Shown: positions 10,950-22,327 of the stretch, piece by piece | Layout: each line of letters begins with the position of its first letter | How positions within the stretch are numbered: position 1 is the stretch's first letter | Source: Crotalaria pallida | Taxonomy: Eukaryota > Streptophyta > Magnoliopsida > Fabales > Fabaceae | Direction: 5' to 3' | Assembly (NCBI GenBank): GCA_037953625.1 | Contig: CM075650.1 | Span: forward strand, 18,605,501 to 18,669,500 | Length of the DNA: 64,000 bases | Notes under the pieces: model-generated | The model's database searches: none | Told to the model about the DNA's origin: nothing | What the model saw: the letters and a program-made list of their open reading frames with translations, nothing else | Position numbers and translations under genes: made by a program

Positions 10950-13085
10950 CCCAAGTTACACCCAAAGCAAGATCATGTAACTCTATCCTTGTTGAAAAGG
11001 GCGCAGGAGATTTGACGTCATCCTAGCTGTTCCTTCTACCTTACTCCAACAAGGAGTGACCTCAGTTCTATCCATCGCCAACTTGGAAGTCAGCTTCACC
11101 AAAATCTACCACACATTCAGGGTAGATGGGAATAAATCATATGTCATATCACGCAAGCAGATAAATGATTGAATAATTATATATTCACACACACATAACA
11201 TCATTACAATGTAATTGGCACATGCTGATCAAGTGTCTTCATCAAACAATAAATTACATTATTTATCTGAATGTTATGCATGCATGTCTCACAATAAAAC
11301 TTTTTCCTTATCATTCAAAACTTCCATAAAATCAACACTCTGGGGATAAGCAATCAGAAGTAAGTGTTTCCACCACCATGTATACAATCCCACTGGGATT
11401 AACGTATACTGAGAATCACCCTCCGCTATCCCAAAATGCATGAATAAGTCATAAAATTATTGTCCACCAACAAATTTATAACTAATCATTTTCCACTATG
11501 GTTCACCGGACCATTGTATCTTAACCCCGCTCCTTACCCTATTCATTCCAACGCCATGTATGATGAATGGTAGCTTAATCTATCCATAAATGTTCCTCTT
11601 ATTTCTTCATTTTACATTATAATTAAAGTATAATTGATAACCAAGGTAATGATAATCATTATGCAATCATTATATATTAATTTAATCAGATTTGTGTTTG
11701 GATAATCAATTATCCTGAACCGATAATCGATTATCCAGTGTTAACTTTTATTTGTAAATTGCTGAAAAACCTGATAATCGATTGTTACACCATGATAATC
11801 GATTATTATCAAGACCTGAGGCCAAAATCCATTCTTTTCAGGTTCAATTTATTCCAATAACTTGAATTAACCTCTCACGGTCATCATACAATAGTTATCA
11901 CATGATTCTAGATTAGTTAAAGGTATAATTCAACTAAGACATAAACACATATCATCAAATTCATGTCGAATTCAAGACAATCATATCACTTCACACATCA
12001 TGGTTATAATTTCAACATAATCTCCCTTTACATAAATTTAGTTTCAGTATAACTTCAGACATATATTATCATCACAAACTCACCTTATTATGTCCAAATT
12101 TCATAAAGTAACAAATATCCAAACAAGAACATAAAAGGGATAATCTTTCTTATTCAATTATCAGCATAAACCTAACTATTTCAAATCAAGTTCAGCATTA
12201 ATTTTTAAGCATATAACAAAGCATAATTTCTCTAACTCATCATATTCAGTTTTCTTGTTCATTCGATCAGTCTACTGATGTTACTTTTAATTTCAGTAAT
12301 AACCATGGATTGCCTTGACCTCCATATGAAGCAATCTTGTCATCATTTCTAAGTTATCAATCAAGCTCAAACCTTAACTTATAATTACCAATTCATTATC
12401 CTAGTGATCTGAATGAAATCTCTCATACCTTATTCATGTTGGACATAATCTAAACCTCAAATAAACGCAGCAACTACAGCAACAGCAAAGCCACACAGCA
12501 GCAGGCACAACAACAATAGAATAGCAACCAAATTTGAAGCTCAAAAAGGATAGCTTCAAGTCCTTGATTCACAAGGATTTCTCTTGATTCTTGTTGTGTT
12601 TAGGTGTAATAACTCAAGGTAAGTTATTCCACGAAATTTGTGCATGATTTCAGCAGCAATTAAGAAAGGAATCCGCAAGGAGAAAGAGCTTAATGCAAAA
12701 ACAAAGCTTGACTTTTATAGAAAGGAAAATTGGAGGTGGAAAAGGTGGAAGAGGTCACCTCTTTCCAACACACCACTCTGGCAAGCAGCCAACTCATCCC
12801 CCATCGCATGTGGATGAGAAACGTGGCATAACAAGGGAAGGTTCAAGAGTTTTCCTCAAATTTTCCTTGAAACTGCCTTAAACAATGTTGCAGAAATTCC
12901 CATATCATATTTAAAATTTTCAAAATATTATATTTTATTCTTTTCCCACCAAAATCATTATTAAATAATATATTTTGCAAATGACCAATTTACCCTTTCT
13001 CAGTTATAAAATAATAAATACTTTTTTATTAATTTCCAAATTATAATTTACAAAATATTGATATTTAAATTTAGTGGGTGTTACA
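10950..13085 (-). repeat. 5' LTR of the gag-only gypsy element
   Basis: About 2.1 kb, beginning (minus strand) TGTAACACCC at 13085. The inner boundary was not resolved because no clear tRNA-Met primer site is visible near 10.8-10.95 kb. Palindromes of the TAATCGATTA type occur at 11.70-11.81 kb (for example GATAATCGATTATC). No gene is supported in this stretch. Confidence 0.65.
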
Positions 13086-13566
13086 GGTGTATGTGAAAAA
13101 TAGACCAACAATGACCCATCTGTCACTGATGTAGCATATGGGCTTTTTTTGCCCAATACTCCAAGGCTGTGGCATACAGAGTATTTTAGGACCTTGGAGT
13201 AGGTGTAAATATTACACGTACTCCAAGGCGCTAGAGTACCACATACGTTAGGGGCATGGAGTGCAAGTTAAATTTACAGTTACTTCAAAAAAAATATAAC
13301 ATGTACACCCAGGTCTTGGTGTACTGGACAAAAAAGCTCATACGCTTCACCAGGGGCATATGAGTCATTTTTTTATATACGCCCCTGTCGAAGCATACCA
13401 GTAAGTTTAATATGTTTTAGTACGCTTCGATAAGGGCGTAGAGCACATTTTATACAAAAGAAATAAAAATAAAGTGAGACAAATGAATGTTATGAAGAAA
13501 TAAATAATTTATGTATGTATGATTTAAAACTAAGAATGTGTGAGTGTAAGAAAGAAGAAAGATGAA
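13086..13566. other. Intergenic, nothing recognised
   Basis: AT-rich sequence with a repeated theme of short related words (ACTCCAAGG and its complement CTTGGAGT, and GCATA-rich words in both orientations), suggesting a degraded inverted-repeat element. There are no termini or TSD that I can define. Confidence 0.3.
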
Positions 13567-13575
13567 GAAATAGAA

Positions 13576-14512
13576 GGGGATTAGTCAACAAACATCACTT
13601 TTTATCCATAAACCCCATTGTAATGGGGAAATGTCCAATTTACCCTTATGAATTCAAAAAACAAAAAAAAAGAAAAAGAAAAACCACAAACCCCAAAACC
13701 TTACACCTTCACAAACCCCACCACCTTTTCACCTTCTTCCACCCGAGAAAACCCCATAACCCCATGCAACCTTTCATTCTCCATCAAAACCCCTCTCTTT
13801 CTATCTCTCTCTACTCTTTCTACTCTTCTCTAGAGCAAAAAACTCATTGAGGTATATATTTTGTTCACACCAACGTTCGTGAAGCAGTCCAAGTTGTTTT
13901 ATTGCACATTACTGCAGGTAACTTACATCTCTGCCGTTAAGTTTTTTTTTTTGTGTTACTGTTACCATTTCGACTCATCAGTGTTGGAATCCTCTAAAAT
14001 TCCAATATGGGTGTATCGGAATTTTTTCCGTATTTGTTCTTAAGTTTATTCCGATCACATACTTTCGGAAATTTCATATTTCCGAAAATATAATCTCGGA
14101 ATTAGTTTTATTTAGAAGAACACAACAGAGAAGAATGAAAACGAATGAAGAGAAAGAGTTGAAACGCAGCAGAAAAGGAAGAAGAACAAATGAAACCCAA
14201 CACCAAATCAACCAAAAAACAGAGGAGAAGGTACACGAAGTTCTCACCTTTACAGACGAATCGCGACGGAGGAAGAAACAGCGGTGGAGGCGGCGGCGGC
14301 GATCGGGAACGGCGATGGAGAAAGCGGTGGAAGTTGGTGGAGAAGGTTGGGGAAGGGAATATGAAAGGTTAGAGAACGCGAATGAGGTTGGGGTTTGTGG
14401 TTTTAGAAGTTAAAGGGATGAAATGGTGGGAAGTTACGAGAAGGGTAATTTTGGAATATTTAGAAAAAATGTGGTTTGTAGGATAAACATTAGGGTTTGT
14501 AGACTAGACCCC
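13576..14512. mobile_element. 937-bp non-autonomous Mutator-like element, copy 1
   Basis: Terminal inverted repeats of about 45 bp (left GGGGATTAGTCAACAAAC, right the complement of GGGGTCTAGTCTACAAAC). They are flanked by a perfect 9-bp target duplication GAAATAGAA at 13567-13575 and 14513-14521, the hallmark of Mutator-like elements. Inside are imperfect TCGGAA/TTCCGA hairpin motifs (13985-14105) and a GC-rich patch near 14265-14330. There is no transposase. It is related, in inverted orientation, to the 933-bp copy at 30.9 kb. Confidence 0.85.
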
Positions 14513-14672
14513 GAAATAGAAAAGAGGTTTAAGGGAAAAGAACGAGGAGGAGGAGGAGGAGGAGAAGAAGAAAAAGAAGAAAGAAGGAAATATTTTTTTT
14601 AAAGTGAAAGTATTTTGGATATAAATGAAAAATAAAAGGAGGTCAAAAATCCAAAAGGGGATTATAAAATTA

Positions 14673-14990
14673 AGAGTGAAGGGACACTTTGGTCCCTCGA
14701 GTTTTTCGACAGGGATACTTTAGTCCCTCAAGAAATTTAATTCATTTTTAGCCCCCATGTTTTGCAAAAGTACCAATTTAGTCCCTCATATTTTGCAAAA
14801 GTACCAATTTAGTCCCTCATATTTTCCAAAAGTACCAATTTAGTCCCTCAACGAAGTGGCTAACGGAAATAGGACAAGGACTAAATTGGTACTTTTGGAA
14901 AACTTTGGGGACTAAAAATGAATTAAATTTCTTGAGGGACTAAAATGTCCCTGTCAAAAAACTTGAGGGACTAAAGTGTCCATTCACTCT
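14673..14990. mobile_element. Fold-back MITE, family F copy A
   Basis: Almost the entire 318 bp is one inverted repeat: arms start AGAGTGAAGGGACACTTTGG and return as the complement ending TTCACTCT. The centre (near 14850-14870) is CAACGAAGTGGCTAACGG. The repeated GTCCCTCAAG / AGGGACTAAA words form the stem, and a short segment with TTTGCAAAAGTACC is tandemly repeated in the left arm. It is flanked by AAAATTA on both sides (14666-14672, 14991-14997), a possible 7-bp target duplication. Copies B and C are at 32.5 and 33.5 kb. Confidence 0.8.
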
Positions 14991-15163
14991 AAAATTAAAT
15001 CCCTCATGATCAATGTCGGATCTTAATCGAAAGTTAAGGGGGTACAATAAATAACATGGACCAAAAGATGCAAAAGCTTTTTTATGATCAAATATTGTTT
15101 TGTTTATATTATTTTTTTTTTGGTAAACCAAAGGGGCGAACGCCCAAACAAACAAAAAACAAA

Positions 15164-18085
15164 TTACATCAAAAAGATATCTCTAGGCAAAGGAGTCCTA
15201 GAGTAGTCTTGAAATAAGAGAGTTTTGAGCTCCTGAGGGGGTTCCTGAACGATGCAGCATCCAAAATTCTTGCCAAGACTTAAATTAGCCAAGTAATCCG
15301 CGCAAATATTCCCTTCCCGCTTAGTATGCAGGAACTTTATGTTCTGAACTTTCTTGCTCAAGTGAAGGATATGAGTGATGAGACCATTGGTAGCTATACT
15401 ATGCGTAACACTCATCTCCTTGTTCAAATGATTAATAATAGAAAGAGAGTCACATTCCACAATAAGCTTGTCAATGCCCTCTTCCACAGCGATTTTGAGA
15501 CCAGAGAAGATACCCCACAGTTCAGCAGCGTAAGCCGTTGCCACTCCTATTTTGTTATGGAAACCGTTAATCCATCTGCCATCACTATCTCTGAACAGAC
15601 CCCCACATCCTGCGATTCCTGGATTACCTTTAGACGCCCCGTCGGTATTCAGCTTTATCCAGTTTTCCGGCGGTTTAATCCACTGTATAAAAATAGTATC
15701 ACACACCCTCTTATTCTGGCTTGTCTCATTTGAAAGTAGTCCCTCAACCTGCATGGAAATGAAATGTTTAATGTTGTGCGGCTGTCTAAAATTAGTTTCA
15801 TATTTACTCTTATTTCTCCATTGCCAAACGAAATAAATAATGCAAATAAATATAATGCACCAGTCTAAATGTTTGAAACTTCCCTTTCCATAACGCATAT
15901 TATCATTGCACCAAGAAAGAAGATCTTTGGAGAAGAAATCGTTTAACTCCGCAGGCTCAATGAACTCCTCCCATATGTTACTGGCTCCATTGCAATCTCG
16001 GATAGCATGGATCAGTGTTTCATCTTGAGCATTACAGAGATTGCATCTAGCTGTTCCTAAACCCCAACTATGCAATTGACTATTAGTAAGCAAGCGCCTA
16101 TGAGCAACCTTCCAAAACTGAAATTTCCATCGCTCGGGGCAGTTAAGTTTCCACAGCGTTTCCCAGGGAATAAGAGCAGTGGTTGGCGGATCAAAAGCTA
16201 GCATCCTGTACGCACTTCTAATAGAAAAGTCGCCTCTATTAGAACCAGCCCATATAATCCTATCATCATCCATCTCATCATGAGGTGCAGGCATAATTCT
16301 TATTTTGTTAATAATGAAGTCAGGGACACAGCTCTGCAGCAGATTGAAATTCCATTGGCCATTACCAGAAGCCAAGTCCTTAACCAAAGTCATATCCTGC
16401 ATAACAAGGTTAGATTGAACAGCATAATCTTTAAGAATAATATTATTACCTACCCATTTGTCATTCCAGAACCAAGTTCCTTTCCCATTTCCAACTCTAT
16501 ATTCTATGTTATCTGTGATAAAAGGCCAAAGATGGACCATTCTTTTCCAAATACTAGAATCATTATTTCTAGCCATAGCAGTTTTCTTCAGGTCTTTCCC
16601 TCTAGCATACTTGCCTTTCATAACCTGCACCCAAAGCTCATTAGGTCTAGTTAAAATTCCCCATCCCAGTTTCATGATGAAAGCATCATTCATATTCTTG
16701 GTTCTTCTGAAACCAAGACCCCCATGGGAGCGGGGAAGACATATATTCTCCCAGCTAATCGCATGATACTTCCTCTGATCACTAGAACTTCCCCAAATGA
16801 AGTTTCTTTGGGCTTTCTCAATGTCATTGCATATGGAAATTGGCAAAATTGAATGCTGCATGACATGGTTAGACATAGTTCCAATAACATTTTTAGCCAA
16901 AACAGTTCTACCAGCTAGAGAGAGACTATTAGCCTTCCAACCAGCAAGCTTACCTTTAAGTTTATCAATAAGGGGCTTGTAATTTTCTCTTTTTCTTCTA
17001 CCACCATTATCAATAGACCCAAGGTAAGTCCCTAGGTTTTTAACTCTTTTAAAACCACTAAGATTAGAGATATCATTAGCCACAGAAAGATTAGTATTAT
17101 CAGAGAAAAAAATACTAGTCTTATTATCATTAATTTTCAAACCTGAGCTGTTACTAAACCTTTCCAAGCAGTTCATAACTTTGCTAAATTGGTCTATGGA
17201 AGCCTCAGAGAAAAGTAAAAGATCGTCCGCGAACATAAGATGGGATATGTTGGGGCCATGTCTTCCTGCTTTGATGGGATTCCAATCACCGTTGTTGACC
17301 TCTTCTTCAATCATGTGAGAGAGCTTATCCATGCATAAAACAAAAAGGAAAGGAGATAGAGGGTCTCCTTGTCTGATTCCCCTAGAAGGGAGGAACGATT
17401 CACCTTTGTCACCATTCCACAGAATTTTAAAGGAAGAAGTGGAGATGCAAGTGTAAATCAGATTAATTATGTCAGAAGGGAGATTGAGCTCGGTGAGGCA
17501 GGATTTGATGAACGACCAAGAGAGCCTGTCATATGCCTTTTCAAGATCAATTTTTATAGACATGAATCCAGTTCTACCTTTCATATTTTTCATAGTATGC
17601 ACCAACTCTTGAGCAATAATTATATTATCTTGTATGTTTCTGCCAGGAACAAAACCCGCCTGAAAGGGAGAAATCCAGTTGCTCATGAAGGGCTTGATAC
17701 GATTGACTAAGATCTTGGTAATGCACTTGTAAATAACGTTACACAACGCAATAGGGCGAAACTGGGATGCATCCTGGGGGAAATCCACTTTAGGAATTAA
17801 AACCAGCAGAGTAGAATTGATAGACCGAATAGTCTCCGGATGCAGCCAGGCTAATTGGATAAACTCTATAAAATTCCTTTCAATAAGATCCCAGTTATGC
17901 TTGAAAAAGATACTAGGCAATCCATCTTCACCCGGCGCTTTAAGAGAGCCAATAGAAAAAAGAGCCTCTTTAATCTCATTAGGAGAAGCTAAACAACCAA
18001 TATCAGAAGCTTCAGCAGCCAACAAGGGGTAGGAATTACTGCAATTAAGAACAGGTCTAACAAAGTCTTCTTCAGTATACAGTTT
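15164..18085 (-). pseudogene. L1 LINE ORF2, 3' part (RT, zf-RVT, RNase H)
   Basis: Open for the whole stretch (about 970 codons). RT: GEDGLPSIFFKHNW, then LIPKV, the DLEKAYDRLSW metal-site block, GIRQGDPLSPFLF and the catalytic FADDLLLFSE near 17230. A zf-RVT region (LWKLNCPERWKFQFWKVAHR) follows near 16110, then a C-terminal RNase H domain from about 15640 (LNTDGASKGNPGIAGCGG, later ECDSL). The first four codons of the open frame at 18086-18097 belong to the copia LTR. On its own this half looks undamaged, so the copia insertion may have hit a fairly young LINE; the lesions found lie in ORF1 and the endonuclease. Confidence 0.9.
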
Positions 18086-19767
18086 TGTAAGATCCATGAA
18101 GAATGTTTTGATAATGACAAAAGGTTTTGAACAAGCTACAAAAGGTTTTGAACAAGCTTAAATGTGTTGATCAAGTTCAAGCTCAACAAGCAACAACAAA
18201 CATCAAGTGATGAAGAGAGAGCCAACTCATGAAGACTTAGTTTGGTAGTTTGTGTTTTAATGTTTTATCTTTAGCCTCACAAGTCTTTTAGTTTATGAGT
18301 TTGGGTAGAGTTTATTAGAGGGTAGTGAATCTCTTTTGATTGCATGATTATATCATATTTTGAGTATTCACTTCGCCTAAAATCAATAGGTGGCCTAAAG
18401 GTTTGAAAGAAAAGGTTTAGTTTTTGAGAAAACAAGTTTTAAGTGATTTTTAATGTTAATAATCGATTAACAGATTTTGATAATTGATTAACAGTGTATT
18501 TTGAACTGATAATCGATTAACAAACTTTTGATAATCGATTTTCTGCACTTTTACTCGAGTAAAATATTTTCATCTTTCGGCTTACTCGATTAAATCATGT
18601 TTTACTCGATTAACACTTTTTCTACTCGAGTAACACGATCAGATATGGTTTTTAAAATGCATTTTTCACTTCTCAAAAGCACTTCTAACCATTCCTAACT
18701 TTTGGGTATTCTATATAAACCTATTCCTAACCTTTGTGATCATAATCCATCATTTTGATAATCAATTTTACAAAGAATCAAAGCCACTCTATTCTCTCTC
18801 ACTTTCTCAAGATCAAAGCTTTAACTTTTACATTCTTTGATCAAGAACCTTGAGTCTCTCATGTTGATATTTCATAGCTTTTGAAAGAGATTCATAGGAT
18901 TGTTATTTTGTTTTCATTTGAGTTGTAATCTTTGCAAGAGGCAAGTTATCTACAACAATTGGAAGTCTTGGTTGTGAATCAAGCAAAATTATATTGGAAG
19001 CCTTGATGTGGCATTTCATCAAGCACTTGGAAGCCTTGTTGTGTTAACAAGCAATTGGAAGTCTTGTAGTAAAGCAAGCATTGGAAGTCTTGTTGTGGGG
19101 TATCGGCAAGCAAGAGAAGAGGTTAGATTAGATATCAATAGGGTTACAAGGCAAGGGTGTGGTATCTCTTGTAGGCTAGCAAGAAGGGAGTCTTGTGAGG
19201 CATTTACTTGTAATTTGAGAAACTCTAATTCCTCATAGTGAAGAATCTCTCTTAGTTGAAGAGGGGACTGGAGTAGCTTTCAAGTGGATGAAAGTGAACC
19301 AGGATAAATCACTGTGTCGTATCTCTAAACTCTTAACTCTTTACATTCTTGTTATTAATTGTGTTCTTGGTTGAAAACCTAGAAAAAGTGATTTTTCATA
19401 ATTGATTGAATTGAATCTTAATTGTGCAAAATTAAGTTTGGGGAAAATCATTTTTATAACCTAGGTTAATCAATAAGAATATATGTGTTAATTGTTTCCG
19501 CTGAATCTCTGGTTATATTTGTTAATTGATTGATTTTCGTATTTGATTGAAAAGTGATTAATTCACTAACAGAGGCATTAATCGATTAGTTCATGTCATT
19601 AATAGATTAAGGCTAAAGAATTTTTGTGAAAATCATTTGTTTTAATCGTTTTGATTTGTTTCTTGCGAAAAATTTTCAAGGTTTATCTAACACCTATTCA
19701 ACCCCCCCTTCTAGGTGTTCTCTTAGTGTATCCTAGTTGTTTCACCCACCGAGTGTAGGTTCTAATA
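18086..19767 (+). repeat. 5' LTR of copia element
   Basis: 1,682 bp. Near 18.45-18.63 kb it holds a cluster mixing TAATCGATTA, TACTCGAGTA and hybrid TACTCGATTA palindromes. A pyrimidine-rich leader and repeated GGAAGTCTTG words (18960-19100) follow. The 76-codon open frame at 19008-19238 is identical in the 3' LTR, but I see no sign that it is a gene. Confidence 0.92.
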
Positions 19768-19769
19768 AT

Positions 19770-19781
19770 TGGTGTCAGAGC
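19770..19781 (+). other. tRNA-Met primer-binding site
   Basis: TGGTGTCAGAGC two bases after the LTR end. It resembles the usual TGGTATCAGAGC complementary to initiator tRNA-Met, with one difference. Confidence 0.8.
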
Positions 19782-19837
19782 TCGGTCGAAAGACACGAGC
19801 ATAGAGCTTTTTCATTAAGATCCTTGAGGAAACTACA

Positions 19838-21622
19838 ATGGGTTCTACGAATCCTTTTGGTGGTGAAGGTGCTTCAATTAATCGCCCTCCTATGTTTGGT
19901 GGAGAGGGTTATGGTTATTGGAAAATTAGGATGAGAATCTTTATAGAAGCCATAGATGTGAACATTTGGGAAGCCATTGAAAATGGTCCTTATATTCCCT
20001 CAAAAGATGTAGAAGGTGTGCTTACACTTACTCCCAAAGATAAGTGGACCGATGATGATAAAAGGAAAATTCAATATGATTTAAAAGCAAAGAATATCAT
20101 CAGCTCCGCTCTATCTTATGATGAGTTCTTTAGAGTCTCCCAATGTAAAGATGCCAAAGAAATGTGGGACACCTTGCAAGTCACACATGAAGGCATTAGT
20201 GAAGTTAGGCGTGCTAGATTAAATTCTTTGATGCATGAATATGAATTGTTTCGTATGTTGCCTAATGAATCTATATGTTTTATGCAAAAACGTTTTACTC
20301 ATATTGTTAATCATCTCATTGCTCTTGGTAAAACTTTCTTGAATTGTGAACTTATTAACAAAGTTTTAAGATGTCTAAGTAGGGAATGGCAACCCAAGGT
20401 TACCGCAATTGTTGAATCAAAGGACTTGGACACCATGGACTTAGCAACACTTTTCGGAAAGCTTCAAGAACATGAAATGGAGCTTGAACGTTTGCATATG
20501 CATGAAGAGTCAGATAAGAACAAAGAGAGAAAAGGAATTGCTCTTAAAGCTCAAAGGTCATATAAAAAGGAAGAGAGTTCCGATGATAATGATGATAATG
20601 AAGATTCCGATTCGGACATTGATGAAGAGGAGGTGAAGCTTCTACTAAGAAAGTTCAATAAGATTCTAAGGAGAAAAGGAAGGTTGAACAAAGACAAAAG
20701 TAAAGAGAAGGATTCCCCACACTACAAGACAAAGACTTCAAAAGAAGGTATAGTTTTCCATGAATGTGGAAAGCCCGGTCATCTCAAGTACTCATGCTCT
20801 AGGTATCTCAAGAAGAAGGAGAAAGAAAAGAAAACTAAAAGGGCATACATAGTTTGGAATAGTGATGATGAAAAAGACAAGAAAAGCATATCAAATAGTT
20901 CTTCGGATGATGAAGATGCCGTTTGTCTCAACTTGATATCTCTAGTAAATGAAGAAGAAAGTTCAAATGATGAATCAAGTGAATAAAGCGACGAAAGCGA
21001 TGTAAGTCTTACTAAATCCGAAATTTCTTCTAAGTATGAATTGTTGTATAATTCTTATGAAGAAATGCATGAACAATTTAAGAAACTAGCTTTGAAAAAC
21101 ATTGAAAGGAAGAAGCTCATTTTGAAACATCAACAAGAGATTTTAGAACTTAAAAAACAAGTTGATGAGCTTAATCTTCAAAATGAAACTCTTGATCTTA
21201 TATATGCTAATTCTTCTTGTGATTGTGCTAGTAGATTGAATATTGTGGTTGATTGTGAGAATTGCAAGTTGCTCAAAGATGAAAATGCTATTTTGAAAAA
21301 TAAGCTTGCAAGTTTCTCAAATGGTGATATTAGATTGCGCACATTGTTAAATTTTCAAAGAGAAAATTCAAACAAGTTTGGTTTGGGTTATACTAATGCT
21401 AAGAGTAACTCTCATAGAAATGTTGTTGATTTTTCTAAAGTTAATTTTTCAAATGCTCCAACATGTTTCTATTGTGGTACTCATGGACATACTTCAAATG
21501 TGTGTTATATTAAAGTGCATGGTATACCTAAAGGAGATTTTGTTTGGATGAAAAAGGGTGAAAGTCCCTACACTAACAAAAATGGATCCAAAACCATTTG
21601 GATACCAAAAAGCAAAGCATGA
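19838..21622 (+). pseudogene. copia gag with one internal stop
   Basis: Nucleocapsid/capsid precursor. It starts MGSTNPFGGEG. The capsid core YGYWKIRMRIFIEAIDVNIW (near residue 26) is UBN2/DUF4219-like and typical of SIRE gag, followed by AKEMWDTLQVTHEG. A zinc knuckle near 20760 reads FHECGKPGHLKYSC and has lost its first cysteine; a second, CFYCGTHGHTSNVC, near 21465 is complete. A single TAA at 20984-20986 splits an otherwise continuous 595-codon frame. The last segment (WIPKSKA near 21615) is where protease would normally follow, but the frame ends. Acidic and lysine-rich blocks lie between residues 240 and 380. Confidence 0.85.
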
Positions 21623-22327
21623 TTGTTTTTGTAGGTATGATTGAAGAGCAAAAGGACTTTCATGTGTTATTCATTCATTTGCTTCTTAAATTGGTATTAA
21701 GGAGAAAATTCTACAAATTGGTAACATTTGATATTATACAATTGGTATTTTAAATTTGATATTGTTGGATATTGCTCATAGTTCTCTCAATTGGTATTAT
21801 TTCTTATAATGTGATATTGTTTATACTATTGAGAAAATACTATTGGTATCAAATTCTTACAATTGTTTTTCAATTAGTATCATGTTATTGGTATACAATT
21901 TGTTATAATTGATATCATTGAGTAATCATTAGATGATTATCATGCTTTTGGTTGTTATATCTCATTAATCTCTCTATTTTGGCTTAGATCTTTTATTTCA
22001 ATTGGTATATATATTTCTTTTTGATAATGCCAAAGGGGGAGAAATATGATGTTTTGAAAAAGGGGAGAAATATTATGTTTTTATCATTTTGGGGAGAAAT
22101 AAAATAGTATGTTTGGAGAAAGGTTGTTTTGTTGTTTTTATGTAGGTTGAGCAAAGTTGTTGGAGATAGGGGGAGAATCAAGCTTAACTCAATTGGATTC
22201 AAATGTCAAAAGCATTAATTGAGGGGGAGCAAGAGTCTCGCCAAGTGATCAAATGGTTCAAGCATCAACAACTTAAATGAACTTCATAATTTTAAAACAT
22301 GTTTGTCATTTTCAAAAAGGGGGAGAT
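21623..22327 (+). other. copia 3' untranslated region and purine tract
   Basis: AT-rich (ATTGGTAT repeats), no coding domain. Several GGGGGAG runs culminate in AAAAAGGGGGAGAT directly before the 3' LTR at 22328. This is where pol would be in an autonomous element, and nothing of it remains. Confidence 0.8.

Larger units (their letters stand above)
9102..13085 (-). mobile_element. Gag-only Ty3/gypsy element (Tekay/Del-like), minus strand
   Basis: Read on the minus strand, the LTR starts TGTAACACCCACTAAAT at 13085 and its 3' copy starts TGCAACACCAACTAAAT at 9133, preceded by a purine tract AAGTGGGGGAGAT (9134-9146). Only gag lies between them, and protease, RT, RNase H and integrase are absent. 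The 3' LTR is cut after about 30 bases by CACTA element B. Gag is alignable by eye with that of the intact element at 46-58 kb (KYFPE-RRKKEV-FL core), so it is a deleted relative of that clade. Confidence 0.78.

Noticed and set aside
13623..14413. Short frames in the 937-bp Mutator-like element
   Set aside because: Proline/lysine-rich low-complexity translations of purine- or pyrimidine-rich DNA, not transposase.
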